Below are positions 16,948 to 29,619 of a stretch of DNA of 64,000 nt, piece after piece. Source of the stretch: Actinacidiphila cocklensis. GTDB taxonomy: Bacteria > Actinomycetota > Actinomycetes > Streptomycetales > Streptomycetaceae. Every line of letters starts with the position of its first letter. The stretch's first letter is position 1. A model generated the notes under the pieces. The model worked only from the letters and a program-made list of their open reading frames with translations. It was not told where the DNA came from and made no database searches. The stretch covers positions 62,001 through 126,000 of the forward strand of contig NZ_CAJSLV010000052.1 in assembly GCF_907177275.1 (NCBI RefSeq). Direction: 5' to 3'. Made by a program: the position numbers and the translations under genes.

Positions 16948-18989
16948 TACGCGGCCCTCCTGATGTCCTTGACCAGTGCGGAGACCGTGTCGGCCCGCAG
17001 TTCGCCGAGCGTGACGGCGGTCCCCGCCAGGTCGGCGGCGAGCGCGCCCGCCAGGCCGAGGCGCACCGGCCCCGACTCGCAGTCCACGACCACCGCGGCC
17101 GTGCCCGACGCGGCGAGCAGCCGGGCCGCGCGGGCGCCGAGCGCCACCGGATCGGGGCCGCCGGTGGCCCGCCCGTCGGTCACCACGACCAGCAGCGGGC
17201 GCCGCGACGGGTCGCGCAACCGCTCGATGCGCAGCACCTCGTGCGCCTTCAGCAGGCCCGCGGCCAGCGGCGTACGGCCCCCCGTCGGTAGCTTCTCCAG
17301 CCGGGCCGCCCCCGCGTCCACCGACGAGGTCGGCGGCAGCGCCAACTCCGCGCCCGCGCCGCGGAAGGTGACCAGGCCGATCTTGTCGCGCCGCTGGTAC
17401 GCATCGAGCAGCAGCGACAGCACCGCGCCCTTCACCGCCGACATCCGCTGCCTGGCGGCCATCGAGCCCGAGGCGTCGACGACGAACAGCACGAGGTTGC
17501 TCTCGCGGCCCTCGCGCACGGCCTGCCGCAGGTCGTCCCTGCGGAGCACGAGTCCGGGGCCGCTGCGGCCCCTTGCGCGCTGGTGCGGTGCCGCGGCCTG
17601 CACGGTCGCCGCGAGGTGCAGCCGGCCGAGGGCGCCGTCCGGGCGCCGGGCGCCGGTGGTGCGGCCCTGCGCGGTCCGGGCCCGCGAACGGCGGCCCGCG
17701 GCGCCCTCGCCGAGCCCCGGCACGGTCAGCGTCCGCGTTCTGAACGGCTCCGCGGCGGCCGCCGCGGGCCGCTCCTGCGCCCCGCCCCCGGGCGCGTCCT
17801 GCCCGGCCGACTCACCGGCAGGCCCCGCCGGGTCCCGCTGCTCCTGCCCGTCGTCGCCCGTGGCCGCCGGCGCGTCGGGCTCCTGCGGCTGCCCGCCCCC
17901 GTCAGGGCCGCCGCCGTCCCCGCCTCCGTCCCCGTCCGGGTCGGTGTCGGGGTCCGGATCGTCGTCACCGGCCTCCGACCTGGCGCGCTCCAGCGTCTCG
18001 TCGAGCTTGTCCTCGTCGAGTCCCGGCGCGTCGAAGGGGTTGCGGCGGCGCCGGTGCGGCAGCGCGAGCAGTGCCGCCTGCCGCACGTCCTCGGCCAGGA
18101 CGACCGTGCGGCCCGCCCATGCGGCCAGCGCCGTCGCGGTGCGGGCCATCACGATGTCCGCGCGCATGCCGTCGACCTCGAAGGCCGCGCAGGTCGCCGC
18201 GATCTGCCGGAGGGCGGCGTCGCCGAGCCGCACGTCGGGCAGCAGCGCGCGGGCGTCGGTGATCCGCGTCCGCACCTGCTGCTCCTGCGGTGCCCAACGG
18301 GCCGCGAAGCCCGCCGGGTCGGCGTCGTACGCCAGCCGACGGCGCACCACCTCGACGCGCTCGTCGGTCTCGCGGGACGCCGCGACCTCGACGGTCAGGC
18401 CGAAGCGGTCGAGCAACTGCGGGCGCAGCTCGCCCTCTTCCGGGTTCATCGTGCCGACCAGCAGGAAACGGGCCGCGTGCCGTACGGAGACGCCCTCGCG
18501 CTCGACGTAGCTGGCGCCCATCGCCGCCGCGTCCAGCAGCAGGTCGACCAGGTGGTCGTGCAGGAGGTTGACCTCGTCGACGTACAGCACGCCGCGGTGC
18601 GCCGCGGCGAGCAGGCCCGGTTCGAAGGCCTTCACGCCCTCGGCGAGGGCGCGCTCGATGTCGAGCGCGCCGACGAGCCGGTCCTCCGAGGCGCCGACGG
18701 GCAACTCGACCAGCCGGGCCGGGCGTTGCGACGCCCCGCTCCCGGCGGGGTGCGGGCCGTCGGGGCACTCCGGGTCGGCGGACCCGGGCGCGCAGGAGAA
18801 CCGGCAGCCGGGGATGACGGGAACGGCCGGCAGCAGCGCGGCCACCGCCCGCACGGCCGTCGACTTGGCGGTCCCCTTCTCCCCCCGGACGAGAACGCCC
18901 CCCACGGCGGGGGAGACGGCGTTGAGCACCAACGCCAGCCGCAGGTCCTCCTGCCCGACCAGGGCACTGAACGGGTACGGCGTACTCAT
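16947..18989 (-). CDS. fused ChlI/ChlD-type chelatase ATPase with VWA domain (CobN partner)
   Basis: A 680-residue protein. Residues 1-330 form an AAA+ motor of the BchI/ChlI type ([19 protein letters not shown], Walker [11 protein letters not shown], Walker [39 protein letters not shown]). A long Asp/Gly/Pro-rich linker (about 345-450) leads to a C-terminal von Willebrand A domain with the MIDAS motif [11 protein letters not shown]. It joins I and D subunits in one chain, the actinobacterial substitute for CobS/CobT, and should power cobalt insertion by CobN. Start ATG 18989 follows GGAGGAGGAAGC. Confidence 0.9.
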   Translation of the reverse strand: MSTPYPFSALVGQEDLRLALVLNAVSPAVGGVLVRGEKGTAKSTAVRAVAALLPAVPVIPGCRFSCAPGSADPECPDGPHPAGSGASQRPARLVELPVGASEDRLVGALDIERALAEGVKAFEPGLLAAAHRGVLYVDEVNLLHDHLVDLLLDAAAMGASYVEREGVSVRHAARFLLVGTMNPEEGELRPQLLDRFGLTVEVAASRETDERVEVVRRRLAYDADPAGFAARWAPQEQQVRTRITDARALLPDVRLGDAALRQIAATCAAFEVDGMRADIVMARTATALAAWAGRTVVLAEDVRQAALLALPHRRRRNPFDAPGLDEDKLDETLERARSEAGDDDPDPDTDPDGDGGGDGGGPDGGGQPQEPDAPAATGDDGQEQRDPAGPAGESAGQDAPGGGAQERPAAAAAEPFRTRTLTVPGLGEGAAGRRSRARTAQGRTTGARRPDGALGRLHLAATVQAAAPHQRARGRSGPGLVLRRDDLRQAVREGRESNLVLFVVDASGSMAARQRMSAVKGAVLSLLLDAYQRRDKIGLVTFRGAGAELALPPTSSVDAGAARLEKLPTGGRTPLAAGLLKAHEVLRIERLRDPSRRPLLVVVTDGRATGGPDPVALGARAARLLAASGTAAVVVDCESGPVRLGLAGALAADLAGTAVTLGELRADTVSALVKDIRRAA

Positions 18990-19053
18990 GCTTCCTCCTC
19001 CGTCCACCCGCGGCCATCCACCGCGACACCACAACCGAGATCGGTCGACACAC

Positions 19054-19125
19054 CCAGCCCGTCCGGCGTTTGAAGACCGGGGTCCGGGGCGGAGCCCCGG
19101 TTCCGGGAAGGGGCGGGGCCGGGGA
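19054..19125. repeat. second copy of the dispersed palindromic repeat, between cobN and chlI/D
   Basis: 72 bases nearly identical to 15538-15609 in the same orientation, with a few substitutions. It contains the self-complementary GGGGCGGAGCCCC and starts with CCAGCCCGTCCGGCGTT. It lies inside the 157-bp gap 18990-19146, the only real gap in the cob operon. The opposing arm present in the cobB copy is missing here. Confidence 0.85.
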
Positions 19126-19146
19126 GAAGGCCCGCCGCAGGCGCCG

Positions 19147-22814
<3,668 letters not shown>

Positions 22815-22818
<4 letters not shown>

Positions 22819-24302
22819 GGTGCCCCCGGTGGGACGAAGGGGAGTCCGGCGGGTGCGCCGTCCTCGATGAGCCGCAGCAGCGCGGCGGTGTCCAGGTGCT
22901 CCTCGACCAGGTCGCCGAGCCGGTCGAGCTGCGCCTCGCGCAGCGCCGCGAAGTCGGTGCCGGGCGCCGGCACGAAGCGGCGGCCCGCCGCCGCGGCGAC
23001 CCGGCGCAGGAAGGCCCGGCGGAAGCCGTCGCTCTCCAGCGAGCCGTGCCAGTGGGTGCCCCACACCGCGCCGACCCGGCAGCCGTCGAGGAAGTCCTCG
23101 CCGCCGCCGAGGAGTTCGGCGACCCCGTGGTGGATCTCGTAGCCCTCGACCGGCTCGCCGTAGGCCCGGCCGACCGGCCTGGCCAGCGTCTTGGCGGCGG
23201 CGAAGCGGATACGGGCGGGCAGCAGGCCGAGGCCCGGCACCGTACCGGCCCTGGACTCCACGTCGTCCTCGATGCGTTCGGACAGGATCTGGAAGCCGCC
23301 GCAGATGCCGAGCACCGGGCGGCCCTCGGCCGCGCGGCGCTCCACCGCCGCCGCAAGGCCGCTCGCGCGCAGCCACTCCAGCGCCTTGACCGTGCCGCGG
23401 GTGCCGGGCAGCACCACCAGGTCGGCGTCCGCGACGTCGTCGGCCCGGTCGGTGAAGCGGACGCTGACGCCGGGCTCGGCGGCGAGCGCGTCCAGGTCGG
23501 TGAAGTTCGACATCAGCGGGAGCGCGACGACGGCGACCCGCAGGACGTCCTCGCCGTACGGCTCGCCTGTCGCGGACTCCCTGACCCGCAGGCCGTCCTC
23601 CTCGTCGATGCCGAGGCCGCGGGCGTACGGCAGCACGCCCAGGGTCGGCCGGCCGGTGAGCTTGTGGAGCATGGCCAGGCCGGGTTCCAGCAGGGTCACG
23701 TCGCCGCGGAACTTGTTGACCACGTAGCCGGCGATCAGCGCCTGGTCCTCCGGCGCGAGCAGGGCGGTGGTCCCGAAGAACGACGCGAAGACGCCGCCGC
23801 GGTCGATGTCGCCCACGACGAGGGCGGGGATGTTCGCGCGGCGGGCCAGGCCCATGTTGACGATGTCGGTGCGCCGCAGGTTGATCTCGGCCGGGCTGCC
23901 GGCGCCCTCGCAGATCACCGCGTCGTACGAACGCCCCAGCTCGGCCAGGCAGTCCGCGACGACGTCGAGCAACTCGCCCTGCCTGCCGCCGTGGTAGCCG
24001 CGCGCCGACATCTCGCCGACGGCCTTGCCCAGCAGTACGACCTGGCTGCTGCGGTCGCTGCCCGGCTTGAGCAGGACCGGGTTCATCAGCGCGGACGGCT
24101 CCACGCGGGCGGCCTGCGCCTGCATGGCCTGCGCCCGGCCGATCTCCGCGCCGTCCCGCGTGACGAAGGAGTTGAGCGACATGTTCTGGCCCTTGAAGGG
24201 GGCGACCCGCACGCCACGGCGCACCAGGAACCGGCACACCCCCGCGGTGACGACGCTCTTGCCGGCGTCGGAGGTCGTGCCGGCGATCATCAGTCCGCGC
24301 AT
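22815..24302 (-). CDS. cobQ: cobyric acid synthase
   Basis: A 495-residue CobQ/CbiP that amidates side chains b, d, e and g of adenosylcobyrinate a,c-diamide. The N-terminal ATPase has [28 protein letters not shown] and [15 protein letters not shown]. The C-terminal amidotransferase has GTVKALEWL, the nucleophile in [11 protein letters not shown], and GYEIHHG. Start ATG 24302 lies 13 bases inside the cobD 3' end; its stop shares ATGA with cobN. Confidence 0.96.
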
Positions 24303-25330
24303 GGCGCCTCCCGGCGGGTCCAGAAGGTGCGTTGGGCTGGCCTCGGCACCGCCGCTGCGCGCCGCGGTGCTTCTCGCCGCAGGCCGGCGCGGTCACCCCG
24401 GGCGCGGGGGAGGAGCGCGGGGATCACGGTCAGCGCCAGCGACAGCGCCGAGACGCGGCGGGAGAGGGCGACCGCGCGGGGGATGTCCGCGGCGGTGGGG
24501 GGCGGGAAGCGGTCGCCCAGGACGGGGCGGTGCTCGACGCGGCCCGCGTAGGACAGGGTGCCGCCCAGCCGCAGGTGGAGCGCGCCGGCGAAGGCGGCCT
24601 CGACGGGGCCCGCGTTCGGGCTCGGGTGGGCGGCGGCGTCCCGGCGCCAGGTGCGTACGGCGTCCAGCGGGTGCGCGGAGGCCAGCGCCGCCAGCGTCGC
24701 GGTGAGCCGGGCGCCGGGCCAGCCCACGGCGTCGTCGAGCCGGGCCGCGGCCCAGCCGAAGCGCAGGTGGCGCGGTGAGCGGTGGCCGACCATGGCGTCG
24801 AGCGTGTTGACCGCGCGGAAGCCGGCGAGCCCCGGCAGCCCGAGGGCCGCGCCCCAGACCAGGGCGCCGACCACCGCGTCGGAGGTGTTCTCCGCGACCG
24901 ACTCCACCACGGCCCTGGCGATCTGGTCGGCGTCCAGGTGCTGCGGGTCCCGCCCGCACAGGTGCGGCAGCCTGGCCCTGGCCGCCTCGACGTCCCCTGC
25001 GTCCAGCGCCGCCGCGACGGCCCGCGCCTCCCTGGCCAGCGACGTACCGCCGAGCACCGACCAGGTGCAGGCCGCGGTCAGCCCGGCCGACAGCGCGGCG
25101 GAGGGCCGTACCGCCCGCCCGGCGAGGGCCGTGGCACCTGCCACGGCACCGGCGCACAGCGCGGCGTAGGCCGCGCCGCTGAGCCGGTCGTCCCGCCACA
25201 TCCGGCGCTCCAGCGCCCCCGCCGCACGCCCGAAGGCCGCGACCGGATGGCCGCGGCGCGGGTCGCCCGCGAGGAGATCGCCGAGGAAGCCGAGCGTGGC
25301 GCCGTACGCGTATACGCGATCGGCACGCAT
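24290..25330 (-). CDS. cobD: adenosylcobinamide-phosphate synthase (CbiB/CobD)
   Basis: A 346-residue membrane protein that joins cobyric acid to the aminopropanol arm. Family landmarks are the N-terminal [37 protein letters not shown] and [16 protein letters not shown] near the middle, and [20 protein letters not shown]. Several hydrophobic segments are present. It is the first gene behind the B12 riboswitch, about 110 bases downstream of its conserved core. Start ATG 25330. Confidence 0.94.
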   Translation of the reverse strand: MRADRVYAYGATLGFLGDLLAGDPRRGHPVAAFGRAAGALERRMWRDDRLSGAAYAALCAGAVAGATALAGRAVRPSAALSAGLTAACTWSVLGGTSLAREARAVAAALDAGDVEAARARLPHLCGRDPQHLDADQIARAVVESVAENTSDAVVGALVWGAALGLPGLAGFRAVNTLDAMVGHRSPRHLRFGWAAARLDDAVGWPGARLTATLAALASAHPLDAVRTWRRDAAAHPSPNAGPVEAAFAGALHLRLGGTLSYAGRVEHRPVLGDRFPPPTAADIPRAVALSRRVSALSLALTVIPALLPRARGDRAGLRREAPRRAAAVPRPAQRTFWTRREAPCAD

Positions 25331-25439
25331 CAGCTCAGACCGCCGTCACCCTCCGAGGGGACGGCGTACAGGAACACGTGCCGGGAGGTTCGGGGATGGC
25401 GCCGGGCATGGCAGGAGTCCTCACTCAGGGTCCGCGCCC

Positions 25440-25608
25440 TGGTTCGACGTGACCGGCGGTGAGAGTCTCCTGGCTCCCGGATCTACGCACTCCCGGTCTT
25501 CCAACCGGCGAGCCGGCCGTGACGTACGGGTTGGGAGTGCACTCCCCGGTGACAGTGGCGGGACCGCGCCGGATTCACACCGGACTTCCTCTCCTGCCGC
25601 CGTATGGC
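25440..25608 (-). promoter_or_regulatory. cobalamin (adenosylcobalamin) riboswitch
   Basis: On the minus strand this region contains the conserved core GTCCGGTGTGAATCCGG followed by GCGGTCCCGCCACTGT, and the B12 box AGCCAGGAGACTCTC (25461-25475), in the right order and spacing for the cobalamin riboswitch class. Paired elements such as GCCGGCTCGCCGG lie between. It precedes cobD, so B12 should lower expression of the whole cob operon. Exact ends are approximate. Confidence 0.93.
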
Positions 25609-25614
25609 ACCCGC

Positions 25615-25643
25615 AGTCCACCACGTGCGGGTGACCCCGTCAA
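25615..25643 (-). promoter_or_regulatory. promoter of the cob operon
   Basis: On the minus strand TTGACG (25638-25643), a 17-base spacer and TGGACT (25615-25620) form a housekeeping-type promoter. It would start transcription just before the riboswitch core, at about 25608. The -35 is strong; the -10 is a weak match. Confidence 0.6.
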
Positions 25644-25668
25644 CCAGCCCTTGACCTGGGGCGACGGA

Positions 25669-25688
25669 GTGTGGTGAGGTCCACACCC
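25669..25688 (-). terminator. hairpin between the pit operon and the cob promoter
   Basis: GTGTGG...CCACAC forms a short hairpin immediately after the pit-side small gene and before the cob promoter. There is no T-run, which is common for actinobacterial terminators. It probably separates the two same-strand units. Confidence 0.4.
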
Positions 25689-25705
25689 CGCCGCGGCCGG
25701 GCGGG

Positions 25706-25906
25706 TTACTTGGCGACGATCAGCCAGATGCCCCAGGCGACCGCTGCCGCGCACGCGGCGAAGCAGACGTACGCCCCGCCGCGCGCGGCGACCGCGCCCG
25801 GCCGGGACAGGCCGACGACGCCGAGGGTGAAGACGCCGACCAGGCCGACGGTGGACAGCAGCGTGACGGCCAGGACCGAGCCGAGGGCGTGCCAGTCGAT
25901 GCTCAT
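25706..25906 (-). CDS. small two-helix membrane protein downstream of Pit
   Basis: A 66-residue protein with two predicted membrane segments (LGSVLAVTLLSTVGLVGVFTLGVV and YVCFAACAAAVAWGIWLIV regions) and no other domain. Start ATG 25906 is preceded by GGAGGAGTCC. The gap to the phosphate transporter stop is only 20 bases, so it is co-transcribed with it. A small membrane partner at this spot is what I recall for Streptomyces pit loci. Role unknown; it may stabilise or regulate the carrier. Confidence 0.75.
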   Translation of the reverse strand: MSIDWHALGSVLAVTLLSTVGLVGVFTLGVVGLSRPGAVAARGGAYVCFAACAAAVAWGIWLIVAK

Positions 25907-25926
25907 AACGGGACTCCTCCGGGTGG

Positions 25927-27147
25927 TCAGGCGGTCGCGGTGGACGGCGCGGCGGGTCCGGCCGGGGTGACGGGTCCGCTGCCGGCCGGCGGCGGGATCA
26001 CCGCGGCGATGGCCGCGGTGACCGCGCCCTGCGGCTCGGCGCCGGGCTCGTCGTTGACGTTGGCGTGGGTGATGGGCTTGCGGCGGGCCGCGGTACGGAT
26101 CACGGCGCAGATGGCCAGACCCAGGACGGCGACCGTGGTCACGCCCCAGGTGCCCTGGTCGGTCAGCAGCGCGGCGCCGGCGGCGACCAGCCCCGCGGCG
26201 GGCAGCGTCAGCGCCCACGCGGCGACCATCCGCCCGGCGGTGCTCCAGCGCACCACGGCGCCGGTGCGGCCGAGCCCGGCGCCCATCACGGACCCGGAGC
26301 AGACCTGGGTGGTGGACAGCGCGAAGCCCAGGTGCGAGGAGGCCAGGATGGTCGCCGCGGCACCGGTCTGCGCCGCGAAGCCCTGCTGCGGCTGGATGTC
26401 GGTGATGCCCTTGCCCATGGTGCGGATGATCCGCCAGCCGCCGATGTAGGTGCCCAGCGCGATGGCGGCACCGGCGGAGACGATGACCCACAGCGGCGGG
26501 TCGGAGTGCGGGGCGACGACGCCGCCGGTGATCAGCGCGAGGGTGATGACGCCCATGGTCTTCTGCGCGTCGTTGGTGCCGTGGGCCAGCGAGACCAGGC
26601 CGGCGGAGGCTATCTGCCCCGCCCGGTAGCCCCTGGCGGTGGTCTCGGGGTCGGCGTTGCGGCCGAGCCGGTAGCTCAGCCGGGTGGCGAGGGTGGACGC
26701 CAGGCCCGCCACGATCGGCGCGGCGAGCGCCGGTATGAGGACCTTCATGACGACGGCGTCGCCGTGCACCCCGTGCCGGCCGACCGCGACCAGCGTGGCG
26801 CCGATCAGGCCGCCGAAGAGTGCGTGCGAGGAGCTGGACGGCAGCCCCGCCAGCCAGGTCAGCATGTTCCAGACGATCGCGCCGACCAGCGCCGCGAAGA
26901 TCATCTCGGGTTTGATGCCGGCGGACTCGTCGATGATGCCGCCGGAGATCGTCTTGGCGACCTCCACCGACAGGAAGGCGCCGACGAGGTTGAGTACGGC
27001 GGCCATGGCCACCGCCGTCTTGGGTTTGAGTGCACCGGTGGAGATGGTGGTGGCCATCGCGTTGGCGGTGTCGTGGAAGCCGTTCGTGAAGTCGAACACG
27101 AGTGCGGTGGCGATGACGATTCCGATCAGGAGCGTCATGTGTTCCAT
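25927..27147 (-). CDS. low-affinity inorganic phosphate transporter, Pit family
   Basis: A 406-residue multi-pass phosphate:H+ (metal-phosphate) symporter. Family signatures are FDFTNGFHDTANAMATTIST near the N-terminus, LAGLPSSSSHALFGGLIGA, and LAHGTNDAQKTMGVITLAL in the second repeat, i.e. the duplicated GFHDTAN/GTNDAQK motifs. Start ATG 27147 is chosen over TTG 27159; ATG 27138 is also possible. A PHO box lies 54-71 bases upstream, so it should answer to PhoP. It resembles PitH2 of S. coelicolor in type and position (from memory). Confidence 0.93.
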   Translation of the reverse strand: MEHMTLLIGIVIATALVFDFTNGFHDTANAMATTISTGALKPKTAVAMAAVLNLVGAFLSVEVAKTISGGIIDESAGIKPEMIFAALVGAIVWNMLTWLAGLPSSSSHALFGGLIGATLVAVGRHGVHGDAVVMKVLIPALAAPIVAGLASTLATRLSYRLGRNADPETTARGYRAGQIASAGLVSLAHGTNDAQKTMGVITLALITGGVVAPHSDPPLWVIVSAGAAIALGTYIGGWRIIRTMGKGITDIQPQQGFAAQTGAAATILASSHLGFALSTTQVCSGSVMGAGLGRTGAVVRWSTAGRMVAAWALTLPAAGLVAAGAALLTDQGTWGVTTVAVLGLAICAVIRTAARRKPITHANVNDEPGAEPQGAVTAAIAAVIPPPAGSGPVTPAGPAAPSTATA

Positions 27148-27200
27148 GGACCCAGGCAATCGTTCGATTGGACAGTGGCGAGGTGACCGTACGGATCATT

Positions 27201-27218
27201 GGTGAACGGAAGATGAAC
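27201..27218 (-). promoter_or_regulatory. PHO box (two PhoP direct-repeat units)
   Basis: On the minus strand GTTCATC (27212-27218) and GTTCACC (27201-27207) recur with an exact 11-base period, the pattern bound by Streptomyces PhoP. A further GTTCACC is at 27253-27259 and a related GGTCACC at 27182-27188. It sits upstream of the phosphate transporter. Confidence 0.75.
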
Positions 27219-27360
27219 TGGCGGCGGACTCGCGGTGCCGACATGACGCGGAGGTGAACGAGGCGGTAACGACGGCCCTTGCGGGGGCCGCCCCGACCGC
27301 TCACGCGCGGCGTCCCGGCACCCCGGATGTCCGGTTCGTCACACCGCGGCGCCGACCCGG

Positions 27361-27441
27361 GATCCGGGCGGCAAAGCGCTCAGTGCCGACCGGAGATCCG
27401 GGCGGCAAAGCGCTCAGTGCCGGCCCGAGATCCGGTCGGCG
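27361..27441. repeat. 34-bp tandem repeat over the oxidoreductase stop codon
   Basis: GATCCGGGCGGCAAAGCGCT starts at 27361 and again at 27395, and a diverged unit starts at 27429 (GATCCGGTCGGCGTAGCGCG), each 34 bases apart. The second/third boundary contains the stop codon of the FAD oxidoreductase (27414-27416), so the two outer copies look like duplications of its 3' end. Confidence 0.85.
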
Positions 27442-28805
27442 TAGCGCGCCACCCGGTCGGTCGCCGCGCTCCGCCCCGCCTGCTCCCGCCGGTCCGCGCC
27501 CCGGTAGGCCGCGTACATCCCGCGCACCCCCGCCCAGCGCAGCGGCTCGGGCTCCCAGCGCCGCACCCGGTGGCCCACCCACGGCAGCGCCGTCAGCTCC
27601 GTGCCGTGGCCCTGGCCCGAGTCCTGCTGCACCAGGTCCCGCAGCGTACGGGCGGCCAGGTTGGACGTCGCCACCCCGCTGCCGACGTAGCCGCCCGCCC
27701 AGCCCAGGCCCGTCGTACGGTCCAGCTGGACACTCGCGCACCAGTCCCGCGGCACCCCCAGCACCCCCGACCAGGCGTGCTCGACCGCCACCCCGGCGGT
27801 GGCGGGGAAGAGCCGCACCAGCACCTCCCGCAGCGCGGCGACCGTACGCTCCGAGGTCCGCCCGTCGTTGTCGGTGCGCGAGCCGAAGCGGTACGGGACC
27901 CCGCGCCCGCCCAGCGCGATCCGGCCGTCGGCGGTGCGCTGCGCGTACATGTACGCGTGCGCCAGGTCGCCCAGCGTCTCGCCGCCCTCCCAGCCGATCG
28001 TCTCCCACAGCTCGGGCGGCAGCGGCTCGGTCACGATCATCGAGGAGTTCATCGGCAGCCAGGTGCGGCGCTGCCCCTTCACCGACGCGGTGAAGCCCTC
28101 GGTGCAGCGCAGCACGTAGGGCGCCCGGACCGTGCCGTACGGCGTGACCGCGTGCTTGGGGCGGATCTCGGTCACCGCCGTCGACTCGTGGATGGTCACC
28201 CCCAGCCGCTCCACCGCCGCGGCCAGCCCCTGCAGCAGCTTCACCGGCTGCACGCGGGCGCCGTGCGGGGTCCAGCTCGCGCCGACCGTGCCCGCCGCCC
28301 TGATCCGCCGCGCCGACTCCGCCGCGCCCATCAGCACCCGGTCCTTCTCGCCGAACGCCGCCTCCCGCTCGTGGTACGCCCGCAGCCGCGCCAACTGCGC
28401 GGGGGAGTACGCCACTTCCAGGACGCCGCCCTGCTGGATGTCCGCGTCGATGCCCTCGTCCGCGGCGACCCGGACCACCTCCTCGACGGTGGCGTTCATC
28501 GCCTGCTGCAACGCCACGGCCGCGTCGCGGCCGTGCAGTTTCGCGTAGCGGTCGCGGCCCGCGATGCCGTTGTAGAGCCAGCCGCCGTTGCGCCCGGAGG
28601 CGCCGTAGCCGCAGAACTTCGCCTCCAGCACGGTGATGCGCAGGAAGGGCACGGCCTGCTTGAGGTAGTACGCCGTCCACAGTCCGGTGTAGCCGCCGCC
28701 GACGATCACGACGTCGGCCTCCGCGTCACCCGGCAGTGGCTCGCGCGGCAGCGGTATGCCGGTGCCTGCGTACCAGAACGAGATACCGCCGTTGACGGTG
28801 GCCAT
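27414..28805 (-). CDS. FAD-dependent oxidoreductase (DAO family)
   Basis: A 463-residue flavoprotein of the DadA/glycine-oxidase type. The N-terminal Rossmann motif is ADVVIVGGGYTGLWTAYYL, followed by EAKFCGYGASGRNGGW, the typical sequence after the dinucleotide-binding beta2. The C-terminal FAD contact is WAGGYVGSGVATSNLAARTL. It oxidises an amine or amino acid; the actual substrate is unknown (gamma-glutamyl-putrescine oxidase-like enzymes share this layout). Start ATG 28805 faces the aldolase gene across a 96-base divergent gap. Confidence 0.88.
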   Translation of the reverse strand: MATVNGGISFWYAGTGIPLPREPLPGDAEADVVIVGGGYTGLWTAYYLKQAVPFLRITVLEAKFCGYGASGRNGGWLYNGIAGRDRYAKLHGRDAAVALQQAMNATVEEVVRVAADEGIDADIQQGGVLEVAYSPAQLARLRAYHEREAAFGEKDRVLMGAAESARRIRAAGTVGASWTPHGARVQPVKLLQGLAAAVERLGVTIHESTAVTEIRPKHAVTPYGTVRAPYVLRCTEGFTASVKGQRRTWLPMNSSMIVTEPLPPELWETIGWEGGETLGDLAHAYMYAQRTADGRIALGGRGVPYRFGSRTDNDGRTSERTVAALREVLVRLFPATAGVAVEHAWSGVLGVPRDWCASVQLDRTTGLGWAGGYVGSGVATSNLAARTLRDLVQQDSGQGHGTELTALPWVGHRVRRWEPEPLRWAGVRGMYAAYRGADRREQAGRSAATDRVARYADRISGRH

Positions 28806-28901
28806 AATGCACCTGCAATCGCCGTGGAGCCCTGTGATGTGCGGGGACGCTACTGCGCCCCCGGCGGCCACGGCAACGCCTGACCCGTAACGGAGGCCGT
28901 T

Positions 28902-29540
28902 GTGCCCGACGCAGTCGAGAAAGCCTGGTCCGACGTGGTCGCCGCGGCCCGGCGTACGGTCGCCGACGGCCTGGTCGTCGGCACCTCGGGCAACGTGTCC
29001 GCGCGGGTCGGCGACGTCGTCGTCGTGACGCCGACCGGGGTGCCGTACGACCGGCTGCGGCCGCAGGACGCGGTCGCCGTCGACCTCGAAGGGCGGCAGG
29101 TCGCCGGCGAACTGGCCCCCACCAGCGAACTGCCGCTGCACCTGGCCGTCTACCGCGCGACCGACGCCCGCGCGATCGTCCACACGCACGCGCCGCACGC
29201 GACGGCGGTGTCCACGCTGGTGGACGTCGTGCCGCCGGTCCACTACGTCACCGCGAGCCTCGGCGGGCCGGTGCGCGTCGCGCCCTACGCCCTGTACGGC
29301 ACCCCCGCGCTGGCCGAGGCGGCCCTGGCCGCCCTGCGCGACCGGACGGCGTGCCTGATGGCCAACCACGGGACCCTCGCGTACGGCACGTCGCTCGACC
29401 AGGCGTACGAGCGCACCGCCCAACTCGAATGGCTCTGCCGCGTCTGGCTCCTGTCCTCCGCCGCCGGCGCCCCCCGCCTCCTGCCCCCCGCCGACCTCGC
29501 CGCCGCGGCGGCGAGCCTGTCGACCTACGGCCAGCCCTGA
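28902..29540 (+). CDS. class II aldolase/adducin-family protein
   Basis: A 212-residue zinc aldolase domain of the FucA/AraD type. Seen: VVGTSGNVSARVG (phosphate-binding loop), VTPTGVPYDRL, VHTHAPHATAV (two zinc histidines) and LMANHGTLAYG (region of the third zinc ligand). The likely reaction is retro-aldol cleavage of fuculose-1-phosphate or a related sugar phosphate. Start GTG 28902 follows GGAGG by five bases. Divergent from the FAD oxidoreductase. Sugar specificity cannot be read. Confidence 0.88.
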   Translation: MPDAVEKAWSDVVAAARRTVADGLVVGTSGNVSARVGDVVVVTPTGVPYDRLRPQDAVAVDLEGRQVAGELAPTSELPLHLAVYRATDARAIVHTHAPHATAVSTLVDVVPPVHYVTASLGGPVRVAPYALYGTPALAEAALAALRDRTACLMANHGTLAYGTSLDQAYERTAQLEWLCRVWLLSSAAGAPRLLPPADLAAAAASLSTYGQP

Positions 29541-29619
29541 CCTGCCCGCACCCCGGGGCGAGGGGTGCCCGGGGGCGTATGAGTGGCCGGGATGCGGGAG
29601 GTCGGTAAGACTGGACGGG

